Shown here in pieces: positions 23,160 to 33,545 of a stretch of 64,000 nucleotides of DNA. Numbering within the stretch: the first letter of the stretch is position 1; the number at the start of each line of letters is the position of its first letter. The notes under the pieces are model-generated. The model saw only the letters and a program-made list of their open reading frames with translations, was not told where the DNA came from and searched no databases. The DNA comes from Prorocentrum cordatum (taxonomy: Eukaryota > Sar > Dinophyceae > Prorocentrales > Prorocentraceae), in contig CAUYUJ010020282.1 of assembly GCA_963575745.1 (NCBI GenBank), positions 280,353-344,352 on the forward strand, given 5' to 3'. The translations under genes were made by a program, and so were the position numbers.

Positions 23160-23385
23160 CGTAGTAGTAGTAGTAGTAGTAGTCGTAGTAGTAGTAGTAG
23201 TAGTAGCAGTAGTAGTAGTAGCGTTAGTAGGCGTAGTCGTTGTAGTCGTAGTGGTACTCGTCGTCGTCGTCGTCGTCGTCGTCGTAGTGGTAGTTGTAGT
23301 TGTAGTGGTTGTGATAGTTGTAGTTGTAGCAGTAGTCGTAGCGTTAGTGGTAGTTGTAGTTTCGGCGGCGAACCACCACCCCCCT
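21601..23385 (+). repeat. (TAG)n trinucleotide array, 1.8 kb
   Basis: The longest simple repeat here: TAG with interspersed TCG, TTG, TGG and CAG variants. It includes a hexanucleotide block (TAGTAC)n near 22536-22590 and a (CGT)n block near 23258-23287. Poly-Val, poly-Ser and poly-Thr frames of up to 439 codons are artefacts. Confidence 0.97.
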
Positions 23386-23689
23386 GTATAATGGTTCGCC
23401 TGTGTGGCGAAATGTTTGGCCAGTGTCTGACAATTGTTTTGACTCATTCTTCCCTCAGCTGTTGTGGGGGACTCTTGAGCACTGGGGCGAGGAACAGAGG
23501 GAAACAGGAGTGGTAGAATAAGGAGGAGGAGAAGGAGGAGGAGTACCATACTAAGAATCCAACCGGGCGATGTTGCAATACACCCTCCCATCCCAAGCCC
23601 CCTGCTTATGCGCCCCTCAAAAGTCCTTCTGCTCACTAGAAGAAGCGCCCCCTTGAAATACCAGCACGGTTGGGCCTGCCATTAGGGCC

Positions 23690-25000
23690 AGGGCCCCGTT
23701 TGGAGAACGAATCCCATTGCATCTTCCACACGCTCAATCCATTGCGCGAGCAACTATGATACAGATCAACGGGCTGTCCAGCGACATCTGGTTTTCGAAG
23801 AAGGACCATCCCCCATCCGTGTAACAGCTGAATCAGCTCACGCGTGCACTCAGGGGCTTCGGGGAAGTTCCGAGCGACATCCCCTGTAAGCAAGCCGCCA
23901 GGGATCCGTGCAGTCCTGCGTGCGTTGAAGTTTCGAGCCGTTGGCCGTCAGAGCCAACGGCGCCTCAGGCGAGAGTTCCTTTCTGAAAGGTGCGAGCCTC
24001 GCAGTAAACAAAAAAAATGCGCGCGGCGCTGGGGCGAGAGCCCCGCTTTGAAAACGATCAGTGCTCAGCCCTTCTGGCTGTTGTACGATTCGGGGACGAC
24101 TGCTCGCGGCGCCACGGCGAGAGCCCCACCTCTGGACAGGGAGCCGCCCTCCACCCGCGAGGCTGGCACAGAGCTTGAAAACAACGTCGCGCGGCGCTGA
24201 GGCGCGGGCACAGGTGTGAGCACAGGGAGGGAGAGGGCGGAGGAGCCAGGGAGGCAGAAGGAGAAGGAGGAGAAGGAGGAGGAGGAACGAGGAGGAGGAG
24301 GAGGAGGCGGGGGAGGAGAAGGTAGGGCGCGAGGGCAGGGAGGACACCTCCGTACTCTGATGACCCGAAATGGGTCAGACAGGCTCAAACATTTGCCGAA
24401 GCACCGTTTTTGGACTTGCTGCACAGGTTGAAGGCGAGTGTGCGCGGCGTTGAGGCGAGAGACGCAATGTTGAACAGGAGCCGGCTTCCAATCAGTGAAA
24501 TTGTTGCAGCCGTTCGGGGCGAGCGCGCGCGGCACTGAGGCAACGGCCACACGTCGAGCAGGAACCGCCTCCCATCCGTGGAGCTGGTGCTCACGTTTCG
24601 TACGATTGAGCGCGGCGCGGAAGCGAGAGTCGCATCTTGAAAACCACCCACCCTCCATCCTTGAAGCTGTTGCGAACTTTCACGAATGTGCGCTGTGCTG
24701 CGGCAGGAGCCGCAGTTTTAAGAGGGGCCGCCTTCCATCCGTGAGGTTGTTGCAACCGTGTGTGGCGCATTTGCGCGGCGCTGAGGCGAGAACCACATTT
24801 TGAAAAGGAGCCGCCCATCCGTGAAGCAGCTGTAAACTTTCAAGGCCAATGCGCGCGGCGCGAAGGCGAGATATTTGTTTAGAAAAAACCGCCGTCCAAC
24901 CGTCAGATTGCGGCACACGGCGAAAATATATGCGGCGCTAAGGCGGGGGATTCATTTTGAGATTGATCCGCCCTGCCTCGTGGAGGTGTTGAAATTTTCA
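23690..25000 (+). repeat. 82-bp tandem repeat, cluster 1
   Basis: Unit: GCGCGGCGCTGAGGCGAGAG, then CCACATTTTGAAAAGGAGCC, then GCCCTCCATCCGTGAAGCTG and TTGCA. Unit starts are near 24026, 24108, 24437, 24522, 24608, 24690, 24768, 24850 and 24930 (period 78-86); weaker units reach back to about 23700. A GGA-rich tract (24220-24330) interrupts the array. Clusters 2 and 3 are at 30832-31160 and, reversed, 41205-41400. Reverse-strand frames show a drifting peptide (LHGW..VALASAPR), but the period does not keep frame. Confidence 0.92.
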
Positions 25001-25139
25001 AGTTTCAGGATCATTAATGGTGAGGCAGTCTCAGGCGAAAGGCCCAGCCTGCCCTCCCGGCACGTCTGGGGGTGCGACCTAGAAGAACATTCAGAGGAAG
25101 AGGAGGAGGAGGAGGAGGAGGAGGAGGCGGAGCTGAGCC

Positions 25140-25640
25140 GTCTTGGGAGCTCAGCCGTTTTGGGGTGCTGCAGGGTCGTCTTGGAGGTTTTATGGGCGGT
25201 CTTCGGACCTTATTGAGGGTATCTTGGATCATCTTGGAGGTCATATACAGGCATCTTGGCCGACTTGGAGGCCGCGCCCTCTTGTGTCTCATGGGCCGTC
25301 TTCTGGCGATCTTGAGGCTCTGTCAGGCCACCTTGGACACTGCTAAGCCCGAAAAGTTGAGAACGTTGAAAGGGAAAAAGTTAATCTGCTTCTTAGAAGC
25401 CTTTTAAAGGCTCTCTTGGACCGCCCTCGGGACGTCTTGGGGGCCTCTTGGGCTATCTTCGGGCATCTTCGGCCGTCTTCGGTGTCTCTGGCCGTTGTGG
25501 AGGCCATCTGGGGCCGTACTGGCCGTCTTGAAGGCCTTCTTGGAGCCATCCTTGGCGGGAAGGCCGATGGGATGCGCCGGCGATATGCGCCGAAGGCCAC
25601 TTGTACTATCTTCGGAGGGCCAACATGAATTCCAAAATCT
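25140..25640 (+). repeat. CTTGGGGCC-type dispersed repeat (L family), locus 2
   Basis: Irregular iterations of GTCTTGGAGG, ATCTTGG and CCTCTTGGGC. A (GAG)n tract at 25095-25132 precedes it, as at locus 1. Confidence 0.75.
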
Positions 25641-25720
25641 GACACGCCAAGTCACCCCTCCGCAGGTCACGGGGTGGCGGATCCAGTGGCTTTCGGCCCA
25701 TCCGCCGCCGTGCTTGTCAC

Positions 25721-25862
25721 CGAGCGCGGTCCACTACTCGCAAAGTGCCTACTCGCAAACGTCAGAAAAGACGTCTGCTTCGATGTAATTTATCGCAGAT
25801 CCTCCGCGGGGGATCCAGGCCAGTTGCGAGTAGTCACTTTGCGAGTAGTGGAACGCGCTCGT
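25721..25862. mobile_element. Fold-back element with about 40-bp inverted arms
   Basis: Left arm CGAGCGCGGTCCACTACTCG + CAAAGTGCCTACTCGCAA (25721-25758) pairs with the right arm at about 25824-25862, whose reverse complement differs at only two positions over 38. The arms enclose about 65 bases. There is no coding capacity, and the size and shape are those of a MITE-like element. Confidence 0.75.
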
Positions 25863-26173
25863 CTAGCTTGGGCAGGTGCACAATATTTAGCACAGTGAGC
25901 TCGAAGGGAGGTAATGCGTGTGAAGGTGCTAGGGCTGAGACTGGCAGGCTGACTCTTCCTCATCCTCTCTCGGCCCCTCTCCTCCGCCCCCCTCCTCCGC
26001 TCCCCTCCTCCTTCCTCCCCCTCATCCCCACAGGCCACGCCCACGCGAGAGTTCGAGGCACGCATCATACCCTTCGAGGTGACAGGGCCTCACCTCCACT
26101 TTTGCATCCAGATCGTTGGCGAGATGAGGACGTACCCGGTCGATCCTTCTTTTCATCACCATCCCTTTCTCCC

Positions 26174-26204
<31 letters not shown>

Positions 26205-26335
26205 CTCCTCCTCCTCCTCCTCTGCGACTCATCCGCTTCTTCCTGCCCCTCGTCCACCTCCTTCTCACGTCCCTCCTGCCCCTCCTTGCCAGGTCGATGG
26301 GGGTTCTGTTCACCAGCCGCGCCCTGGACCCTGCT
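25863..26335. other. Pyrimidine-rich spacer
   Basis: 26150-26225 is (CCT)n-rich. A short coding-like segment (GPHLHFCIQIVGEMRTYPVD) occurs at about 26080-26150 and could be an exon of the downstream gene. Nothing else is supported. Confidence 0.4.
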
Positions 26336-26339
26336 CCTC

Positions 26340-27080
26340 TGCGGAGATCGTCCAGGGCGCGGAGTCGCACCAGCAGAACGACGACGACACGTGCAGCTTC
26401 ACCCTCTCGAGCAACCGGGCGTCCCTGCCGCCCTGGGCGCAAGGCCCCCGCCTTCAGAAGGAGGACGACTCCGACTCCTTGACCGTGTCCAGCTTGAGCG
26501 GCGTGCGCCCGCCGCCGCGCTGGCCGCCAGAAGGCCCGAGCCAGGTGCTCCTCTGGCAGCAAGGCGATGCCTGCGCCGACCCCGCGGCGCCAAAGCCTGG
26601 CGACCCGCTCGACCCGCGCGCCGTCCTGCCGCAGTTCCGGCCCCGCCCCGCGGCCGCCCTGGCAGCGCCGATCGCGGAGGCCCTGCTGCACCACAACTTC
26701 CTCCTGCCAGGATCCGCCTGCTGCCCCTGGCACCAGGCGCGCGGTCGGGCACTTCCTGGGGGTCCCCAGCCGCGGGAGGGGGGGGGGGGCGGGAGCAGCC
26801 GAGGCACAGGCATGCCCTGTTGAGGCGGAGCAGGAGCAGCACAGCTCGGCCGTGCCCTGGACGATCTGGATTGCGCTCTCGCCTGTGGTCGGTGGTTCCA
26901 AGACGGGGCCCCGAAGCCTGCAGGGAAAGACACGGGATCCCAAGCCGAACCTTCACATCTCGAGGCCGCCAGTCCTCAGGGCCCCCTCCCTCGGGTGCTC
27001 CACCTTCGAGCCGCCGACCTGGGGAGACTCTGGCCCTCTGTCTGCTCCCTTGGCCCACCGCCTCGGGGAGGGCCGACGAA

Positions 27081-27179
<99 letters not shown>

Positions 27180-27480
27180 CGCGGCGCCGACGAGGCCGCG
27201 GACGAGGCGCTCTCGGCCGCCGCGGCGCTGCGGCGCACGGAGTGCGACGGGCGCTGGGCGCCCCACGCGGGCTGGCAGTGCGCCGCGTGCCTCGGCGTGC
27301 TGCCCGCGGGCGCGGCCCGCGGCCCCTGCGGCCTCTGCGGCGCGGCGCGGCCGCCGAGCCCGCGCCCGGGCGGCGGCGGCGCGGAGCCCGGCGGCGCCGC
27401 AGGGGCGGCGGCGCGGGAGGGCGGGTGGAAGGGCCAGTCCCTTAAGCATCGCTCGGACGTGTGGATGTTTCCTTCGGCGA
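26340..27480 (+). CDS. Possible gene with poly-Asp tract and RanBP2-like zinc finger
   Basis: The frame through 27075-27480 reads a run of about 35 Asp codons and then ADEAADEALSAAAALRR. It continues with WQCAACLGVLP... CGLC, giving W-x-C-x2-C-x12-C-x2-C at about 27274-27340. That is the spacing of a RanBP2-type zinc finger with a loop two residues longer than usual and no Asn. Such fingers bind RNA or ubiquitin. Upstream (26350-26800) another frame looks coding (DDDSDSLTVSSLSGVRPPPR), which would need an intron or frame change. The 5' and 3' ends are not defined. High GC keeps frames open on both strands, so confidence is modest. Confidence 0.35.
27075..27181 (+). repeat. (GAC)n trinucleotide array, 35 units
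   Basis: A pure GAC tract. It would encode poly-Asp in the zinc-finger frame and poly-Thr or poly-Arg in the others. It is one of the few pure arrays in the window, so it is probably young. Confidence 0.95.
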
Positions 27481-27607
27481 GGACCATCGAGGAGCATCCT
27501 GGATCACTTTTGGCGAGAAAGCCACGCACGAGACCGAAAAAAAAGCACAGGGAATGGACGTCCGAGCGATGCCCAGGTCCCAGACCTGACCGCGCCGCAG
27601 CAAAAAT

Positions 27608-27690
27608 CCGGGCGGGAGGTTTTGGGCCATGTTCGGCCCCCGGGGGCCCTCGCCGGGCCTCGGGACTGTCAAAGAACGGCTCAGGATGAG
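27608..27690 (+). repeat. Dispersed repeat E (copy 1)
   Basis: GGGAGGTTTTGGGCCATGTT, then CGGCCCCCGGGGGCCCTCGC, then CGGGCCTCGGGACTGTCAA. The same order occurs at 42765-42830, 46085-46160 (reversed), 46384-46445 and 46596-46675. Confidence 0.7.
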
Positions 27691-27887
27691 AAACCGGTCC
27701 TGGGGAAAGGGTCGGGACTGCTGGGGACGCCGTCCTGAAAAAATCAGGACGTCGCACGATTGGGGAGCCTCTGAGCGGCGAAGGTGTCGGGGCTGCAGAG
27801 ACGGGGGTCAGGGCAGACCGGGGGGTCTCCCAGAGCGCTGGGGCTTGCAGGAGCCTGGGGGTGCACTGACCCGGGCTTGGGTACAGG

Positions 27888-28084
27888 GTCGGGCCGGACG
27901 AAAGGGGGGGATCGGGAAAGGGGGGGCTACGAAATCTGCTGAATGCAGCTGATTTCGGCCCCACCGAGGCGCCCATTTCTCGATACATGGGCGCCTCCCG
28001 GCGCCGGGAGGCGCCAGGAAAATCAGCTACGTGAGCTGATTCTCACCCCCCCCTTTGCTATCCCCCCCTTTCGCCCGGCCCGAC
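27888..28084. mobile_element. Fold-back element F1, copy 1 (197 bp, 25-bp inverted ends)
   Basis: The left end GTCGGGCCGGACGAAAGGGG matches the reverse complement of the right end at 24 of 25 bases (27888-27912 against 28060-28084). Inside are a second inverted pair (ATCTGCTGAATGCAGCTGAT / ATCAGCTACGTGAGCTGAT) and a GGCGCC palindrome. AGG flanks both sides, a possible 3-bp target-site duplication. Read on the plus strand it starts GT, and AG follows the right end, so an intron of about 199 bases could be spliced. A second copy lies at 62046-62268. Confidence 0.85.
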
Positions 28085-28330
28085 AGGATCATGCAGGATC
28101 CTGAGGGATCCTATAAGGCGTGACTGACCCGGGTCTGGACTGACCCGGGTCAGTAGATCCCCGAAGAAAGAGTCAACGCGTATAGTAAGGATGCGCGGTA
28201 AGGATGCAAGGGCTTGGGATGGCCATGTGTAGACGTTTTTCGGACGAGGCCGGCCAGCGAAGGTCGCTGACGAGGGGCCAGAGGAGCAAGGATGCAAGGG
28301 GAACCTTGGAAGGTTGCTCATCCTTGCTAT

Positions 28331-28740
28331 GCTCAGGAGAGGAAAAAACACACAGACACAATTAATCGGCGACTCCCAGAAAATATAGGAAAATATGGGA
28401 AGTGGGGGGCAAGACAAAAATCCAGAAAATCTGTGAAAATATGGGGAATATTTTTATTTGTGTGTATTTATTTGTGTGTCCCAGTTCCCCTTCATATGCG
28501 GGTTGACTGTATCCCTATCCGCGCCCTCGCGGTCTGGGTTCCAGGGCGCGACCCCGTGGATGCGCGGGCGCACGGGCGCCCCGTATCCGCGGGGCTGCGG
28601 CCCAGGGGCCCGGCCCGCGAGGCCTCGGATACGAATATGTTTCAGGAGAGGAAAAAACACACAGACAATTAATTTTCGATTCCCCAGAAAATATGGGAAA
28701 ATATGGGAAGAGGGGGGGGGAAGGCAGAAACCCAGAAAAT
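28331..28740 (+). repeat. Pair of about 100-bp direct repeats, 310 bp apart
   Basis: CAGGAGAGGAAAAAACACAC... CCCAGAAAATATGGGAAAAT occurs at about 28332-28430 and again at about 28642-28740 with few differences. The F2 fold-back element (28509-28632) lies between the copies, next to the second. A duplication flanking the insertion is the simplest reading. Confidence 0.85.
28509..28632 (+). mobile_element. Fold-back element F2, copy 1 (about 124 bp)
   Basis: It starts GTATCCCTATCCGCG and ends CCTCGGATAC, so the termini are inverted. Its interior (CGCGGTCTGGGTTCCAGGGC, GTGGATGCGCGGGCGCACGG) is shared in reverse orientation with 49062-49187, inside the NSUN2 gene. Confidence 0.8.
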
Positions 28741-28749
28741 GTGTGTCCT

Positions 28750-30100
28750 GGGGCCCCTGAAATGTTCTTCGCCCACGAGGTACGATCGAAGCGTGACGGA
28801 CGTCATCAATTGGTGCGCAGAGCAACGGCAGCGCCTGCCCATGTTTTGGCCCAGTTCGCTGTCGGCGTCGCCGCGGACGTTGATAATTACACGAGGCCGC
28901 CTGCGCAACAGCGGCCGCTGTCGGTTTCGGATCAGGTTGAGCATCGGACCAATTTTTGTCCGCACCCATTCTGAGCGTTCCAATCGGGGGAACGTAAGAC
29001 TCGAGTAAGCCAGAACTCGGGTTTGCCGACTTGTTTCTGACGAGCGCGTCCTGGATTTTGACGGTCCCGTTTTCGTGGGATGTCTGCAGCGGGAGCCTGC
29101 CTCAAATTTCAGATTGGGCCTCGCCATTTTTATGATGGCCCCCGCGAGGCCAGCCCGAGTCCCCCGTACCCGAGTCTTACGTCTCCCCGATCCAAAAAGA
29201 GGCGTCCTCTGAGGTCTGGTCGTCGCCTTCTGCTCGCACCAGGAGGGGGCCCCCGATGTGCCCCGCGTCCCGCGTCGTGACAAAGAGAGCACGGCAAGAG
29301 GTTTGTGGCCGTCGCCGCCCTGGCCGGGCCCCGGGAGCGTCGACAAAAACGACTCTGAGGAGCTGGTCCCGGGGAATTCGAGCAGGGGATCGACTTCAGA
29401 GTTGAGGTACCCCAGCATTTGTTTTTTCATGTTGAAGCTATAGACGAACACGTCTAATTCTCACAGGTCTAGCAAAGTTCTACGCATTGTCCATTGATTC
29501 GAAGCGAGAAATCAAGGTTGGGGTAGATCAAGTCTGTAGTCGATCCCTCACTCGAGGGATGGGTCGAGACCTCCGGGGGTCGACGTTGTGACAAGATCGC
29601 GACGTCGGGGGCCTGGGGGTGTCCGGTCGATGCCCTCCTCCATCCCAGCCCGAGAAGTGCAGCAGAGAGGCTGGATCCAGAGCTTCGGTTGTCGTTTTGT
29701 TCGCGATGTCGGATCGCAGAACCTCTTGTACCCAGAAGGCCCACTTCCCCCCCCCCCCCGCCGGCCTCCTGCTTCTCCCTGCTCCATGCTGCCTGTCTCT
29801 GGATCCCAGCCGCCTCCCCTTCCTCGTCTCTCCCTTTGCTCTCTCTCTCTCCTCGGCTGCTCCTCTCCATACCTACCTGCCTGCCTCGCTCTCTCCTCCA
29901 TGCTCCCTTACGTCCATGCCTCGTTTCCCTCCCTCTCCCTACATCTACGATTTCCCCATCCCTCCTCGTGAGCGCCCGTCCCTACCTCGTCGTCTGTTTT
30001 CTTCTCGTATTACATTTTTTCCTGATGGAGAAATCTGTTAGTGCATTCGTGGACATAGGGGGAGGTCACTCGAAGGAGGGGGAAACTTGACCACCGTCGG
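28750..30100. other. Mixed-composition stretch without a supported gene
   Basis: A 260-codon frame on the minus strand (29451-28669) is open but runs into the direct repeat and has no recognised domain. 29325-29365 (CCGGGCCCCGGGAGCGTCGA) resembles repeat E. 29700-30000 is CTC-rich. I see no firm gene. Confidence 0.45.
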
Positions 30101-30199
30101 TGCAGCCAGGGATCCCTCAAATGCACCCCCGCTCTGAGCCCCAGGGTGGGGAGGACCTCCATTGGTCCAGAGGGCGCCAACCACTTGCACTGCGGGATG

Positions 30200-30535
30200 G
30201 CGGCGTGGTGGTAGCAAGGAGGAGTAGGAGCAGGAGGAGGAGCAGGAGGAAGAGGAGGAGGAGGACGAGAGAGAGAGGGAGAGAGCAGGACGAAGACGGC
30301 AGAGGACAGCAGACGCCGCAGCAGCAAGATCAGGAAGACGAGGAGGAGGAGGAGGAGGAGGAGGAGGAGGAGGAGGAGGAGCAGGAGGAGGAGGAGGAGG
30401 AGCGTGATGATGAGGACGTGGAGGAGGGTTGGGAGGGAGGAGCTGGAGCGCAAGGAGGAGGAGGAGGACGACGACGATGACGAGGAGGAGGAGCAGAGGG
30501 GGGAGGAGGATGAGGATGAGGAGGAGGAGGAGGAG
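30200..30535 (+). repeat. (GAG)n-rich array
   Basis: GGA/GAG triplets with CAG and GAC variants. Poly-Glu (+) and Ser/Leu-rich (-) frames are artefacts. Confidence 0.9.
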
Positions 30536-30830
30536 GACCAGTGTAAACCCAAGAGTCATCAACGATGTTGGAGTAAACTCTCCCTCCAAGCTCCCTCTTC
30601 ATGGGCCCCTACAACGATTCATTTCCATTGGTGGAACTGCCTCGTTGGAAGACACCCGTCTGAAGACCCTAAAGCATCCCAAAACATTGTGCTCTGGATT
30701 CCAACGCCACGGATCAACCTGACGTTTGCGTCGTGACGATCCTGCATCATACCCGCATAACCGTGAATCCATCCAACACACAATTTCTGGTACGTTGATG
30801 GTGGGAGTACGTGAAACTCTCTTGACTTGA
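30536..30830 (-). repeat. Dispersed repeat G beside a GAG/CTC array (copy 1)
   Basis: Its reverse complement reads ACATCGTTGATGACTCTTGG then GTTTACACTGG, directly joined to (TCC)n. 41735-41835 has the same order on the plus strand (ACGTCGTTGATGCGTCTTGG, TCGACACTGG, then CCTCCT...). A defined sequence joined to a microsatellite in two places suggests the array is part of the repeat. Confidence 0.6.
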
Positions 30831-30831
30831 G

Positions 30832-31160
30832 TAAACGGATGTGCGCGGCGCTAAGGCGAGAGCCACATGTTGAAAAGGAACCGCCCACAACCCGTGATCC
30901 TCTTGCAAGAGTATTGCGAGAGCCACGTGTTGAAAACCACTCGCCCTCAATCCGTGAAACACTTGCAATGTTCTATAACGAATGTGCGCCGCGCTAAGGC
31001 GAGAGCCACATTTTGAAAACGACCCGCCCTCAATCCGTGAAGATTTTGCAATTTGCTCAAACGAATGTGCGCCGCGCCAAGGCGAGCGAGAGCCATATTT
31101 TGAAGACGGCCTGCCTCCAATCCGTGAAACTCTTGCAAGTGTTGGGCGAAACGCCCGGCC
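30832..31160 (+). repeat. 82-bp tandem repeat, cluster 2
   Basis: Four units start near 30840, 30905, 30985 and 31067, with GCGAGAGCCACATTTTGAAA and GCCCTCAATCCGTGAA. They are closer to each other than to most units of cluster 1. Confidence 0.9.
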
Positions 31161-32439
31161 CGCCCTAAAAACTGGCCTCGGGGTGCGACTGGGAGAAGTT
31201 GTATATAAATGGGGTGCGACAAGAATATGGAATGGAGGAGGCGGAGGAGGAGAAGGAGGACGAGCAGGTGGTGGAGGAGGAGAAGGAGGAGGAGCGACAG
31301 GAGGAGCGGCAGGAGGAGCATCAGCAGCTGCATCAGGGAGCAGGACGGCTGGGACGCTCGCTGAGGAGTGTGCCCAGGAGGCTTCAGACTGGGGCGGCGG
31401 TGATATCCATGGCCAATACACGGTTGGAGCCCGATCGGCTTCTGAACCTTCGGTTCCTGATCTTGGGGTTCCCTATCCGATGCCCTCACCGTAGGTAGAA
31501 GGGGAAGGGGAAGCACGATGAGCAGGAGGAGGCACGGGGCGGCGCGTTCGGGGTGGGTGGGGGGGGGGCCTGCGTGCACTTCTGACGACCAGCGAGTCGC
31601 TCTTCCCTCGAGGACTGCGCCTCGGCTGGGCCCCGGGCTGGCAGATCGGTCCACCTTCTGAGTCTGTAGCGTGAGCCGCCAGAGTTTTGTCCGACCAGGG
31701 CTTCTCTTGCTCCTCTGTTGCTCCATTTGTTGCGCCTCCTAAGGGCCTGAGCCGCCGGAACTTGCTGTCCAACGCTTATCCTGCGCCTCTTGTGCTCTAT
31801 TGCCTCCTGCCGCTTCTTGGGCACAGGATGGCATCCGTCGCGCAGTGCCCAAGCACGTCAACTTGCTCACCTGTGCGTTTCACTCAATTATTCCTTCGTG
31901 TGGCTCTGTCTATGGCCGAATCGGTTTCCCAGTGATGACGATTTGTCCGTCTTGGTCACTAGGATCGGTTGCCAAAACCCGTACGTGGTTGTGCCCAATC
32001 ATCACATGTCCAGCAAGGCGCACTTGTTTGGCATCAGCCTTAGACGTTTTCGTATTAGCAGGTGACAGATCCTACATTCGCCCATGTCTCATTAGGGCTG
32101 CTGCGGCTGTCGGCCTCCAGATTTCGAGGCAACTCGGGAACAGCTTGAGGAGGTCGGTGTTCAGAGCTGGTAGCGATTACCCGTCCGACGCCCGCGCGAG
32201 GTGAAGTCTAAAATCAAGTCAAACCCCATCAGATCATGGCGGGCCACCATCAAGCCTTTTTGGTTGCAGAGCAAGTTTGTATCTGGGGCATATCGGTTGC
32301 GCAGCCGGTCATGACATTCATGGATGCATAAATTTCGAAACGACAACTTGTAACATGTGACCATGCGATGCGTTCTATGTGTAAATGTGAGTGAAAGTTT
32401 ACGCATTCGTTTCAATCACGGTCGTGTTGATTTCACGAT
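31161..32439. other. Unique stretch with a GAG tract
   Basis: 31225-31330 is GAG-rich. 31690-32200 has near-average composition and several 80-130-codon frames on the plus strand, none with a recognised domain and none clearly better than the others. Possible exons cannot be excluded. Confidence 0.4.
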
Positions 32440-32618
32440 TCGTGTTTCTTTAATTTCTCAAGCGTCGTCGCCGTCGTCGTCCTCTTTGGCGTCGTCGTCG
32501 ATTCCGTCGTCGTTGTCGCCGTGGTCGTCCTTCCTCCTCCCTCGTCGTCGTCGTCGTCCGTCGTCGGCGTCTCGTCGTCGTCCCTCCTATTTCGCCGCCG
32601 TCGTCGTCGTCGTCTTCT

Positions 32619-32654
<36 letters not shown>

Positions 32655-32870
32655 TCGGCGTCGTCGTCGTTTTCGTCGTCGAAGTCGTCGGAGTCGTCGT
32701 CGGTGTCGTCGTAGTCGTCGGCGTCGTCGTCGTCGCTGTCGTCGTCGGCGTCGGTGTCGCTGCCAAGTGCCATTTGGTACCTACCGTGACGGTCTTACGA
32801 GGTCTTGCGACCAAGTTGCAGGTGGGAGGGTGGGACGTTTGCACGAGCAGTGGGGAGGACAGGTTCAAGA
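32440..32870 (-). repeat. Composite repeat: CCCACCCACCC block plus (GAC)n, reversed
   Basis: A (TCG/GTC)n array at 32460-32760 is joined to a block whose reverse complement holds GTCCCACCCTCCCACCTGCA followed by ACTTGGT. 54161-54800 (+) and 56640-57430 (+) have the same block followed by GAC or GAT arrays. Confidence 0.75.
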
Positions 32871-33314
32871 CAGTCAAAGTAGCTTGCACCCCGTAGACTT
32901 CACCGCGCAGGTTCTCTTGCCCTGAGGACAAAATATGGACTACCACTCTCTGGAGGCTGTTATCGGGCTGGCTTTCCATAATGATGTCTCGCATTTATGT
33001 TGCACGACCTTTCATTCAAATGACAAGGTACTATCATTCGCAGCCGATCCGTATCGACCTCCCCCATTGTCGTCCTCGTCAAATAAGCCATGCGGGGCAC
33101 GCGTGGATCTCACACGCTGCGTGCTGCAAGAATCCGTGCCGAAGCACACCGTGCGGGGCCACAGGCGCGCGCGCACGCCAGCAAAACTCTCCCACTCGAC
33201 AGCCAGCGGTGTTCACAGATTGCGAAGGCCTTACGGCCCGTGCCGCCGACCCTGAAGGGGGGACGACACCGACGGCGGCGGCGGCGGCGGCGACGGCGAC
33301 GCCGACGCGGGCCA
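32871..33314. other. Unique stretch without a supported gene
   Basis: Average composition, then a (GGC)n/(GAC)n tract at 33268-33310. No domain is seen in any frame. Confidence 0.5.
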
Positions 33315-33545
33315 GAGTCATCCGGGATGCTTCTTGGGGTCTCTTGGGAAAGCTATCCGGGGGCTTCTGGGGAGGAATTTTGAAGGTCCCGCGGGAGCCT
33401 CTGGGGAGCCTCTCGAGAGCCTCTTGGGGGCCTCTTCGGGCTTCCTGGGTGCCTCTTGTGGGCCTCTTGGGGCGTTTTGGGAACCTCTTGGGCAGGACCT
33501 GCCGAACTTTTGTGTTTCTCTTTGCCTGTTCGTGGATGTCTAGGC
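33315..33545 (+). repeat. CTTGGGGCC-type dispersed repeat (L family), locus 3
   Basis: GCTTCTTGGGGTCTCTTGGG, CCTCTTGGGGGCCTCTTCGG and similar units. Confidence 0.8.

Noticed and set aside
22317-23636. 439-codon minus-strand Thr-rich frame, mucin-like
   Set aside because: It is the complement of the TAG array. Only its first 80 codons are outside the repeat and show no domain.
28669-29451. 260-codon minus-strand frame
   Set aside because: It runs into the 100-bp direct repeat and has no recognisable domain; the opposite strand is also open. Not enough to call a gene.
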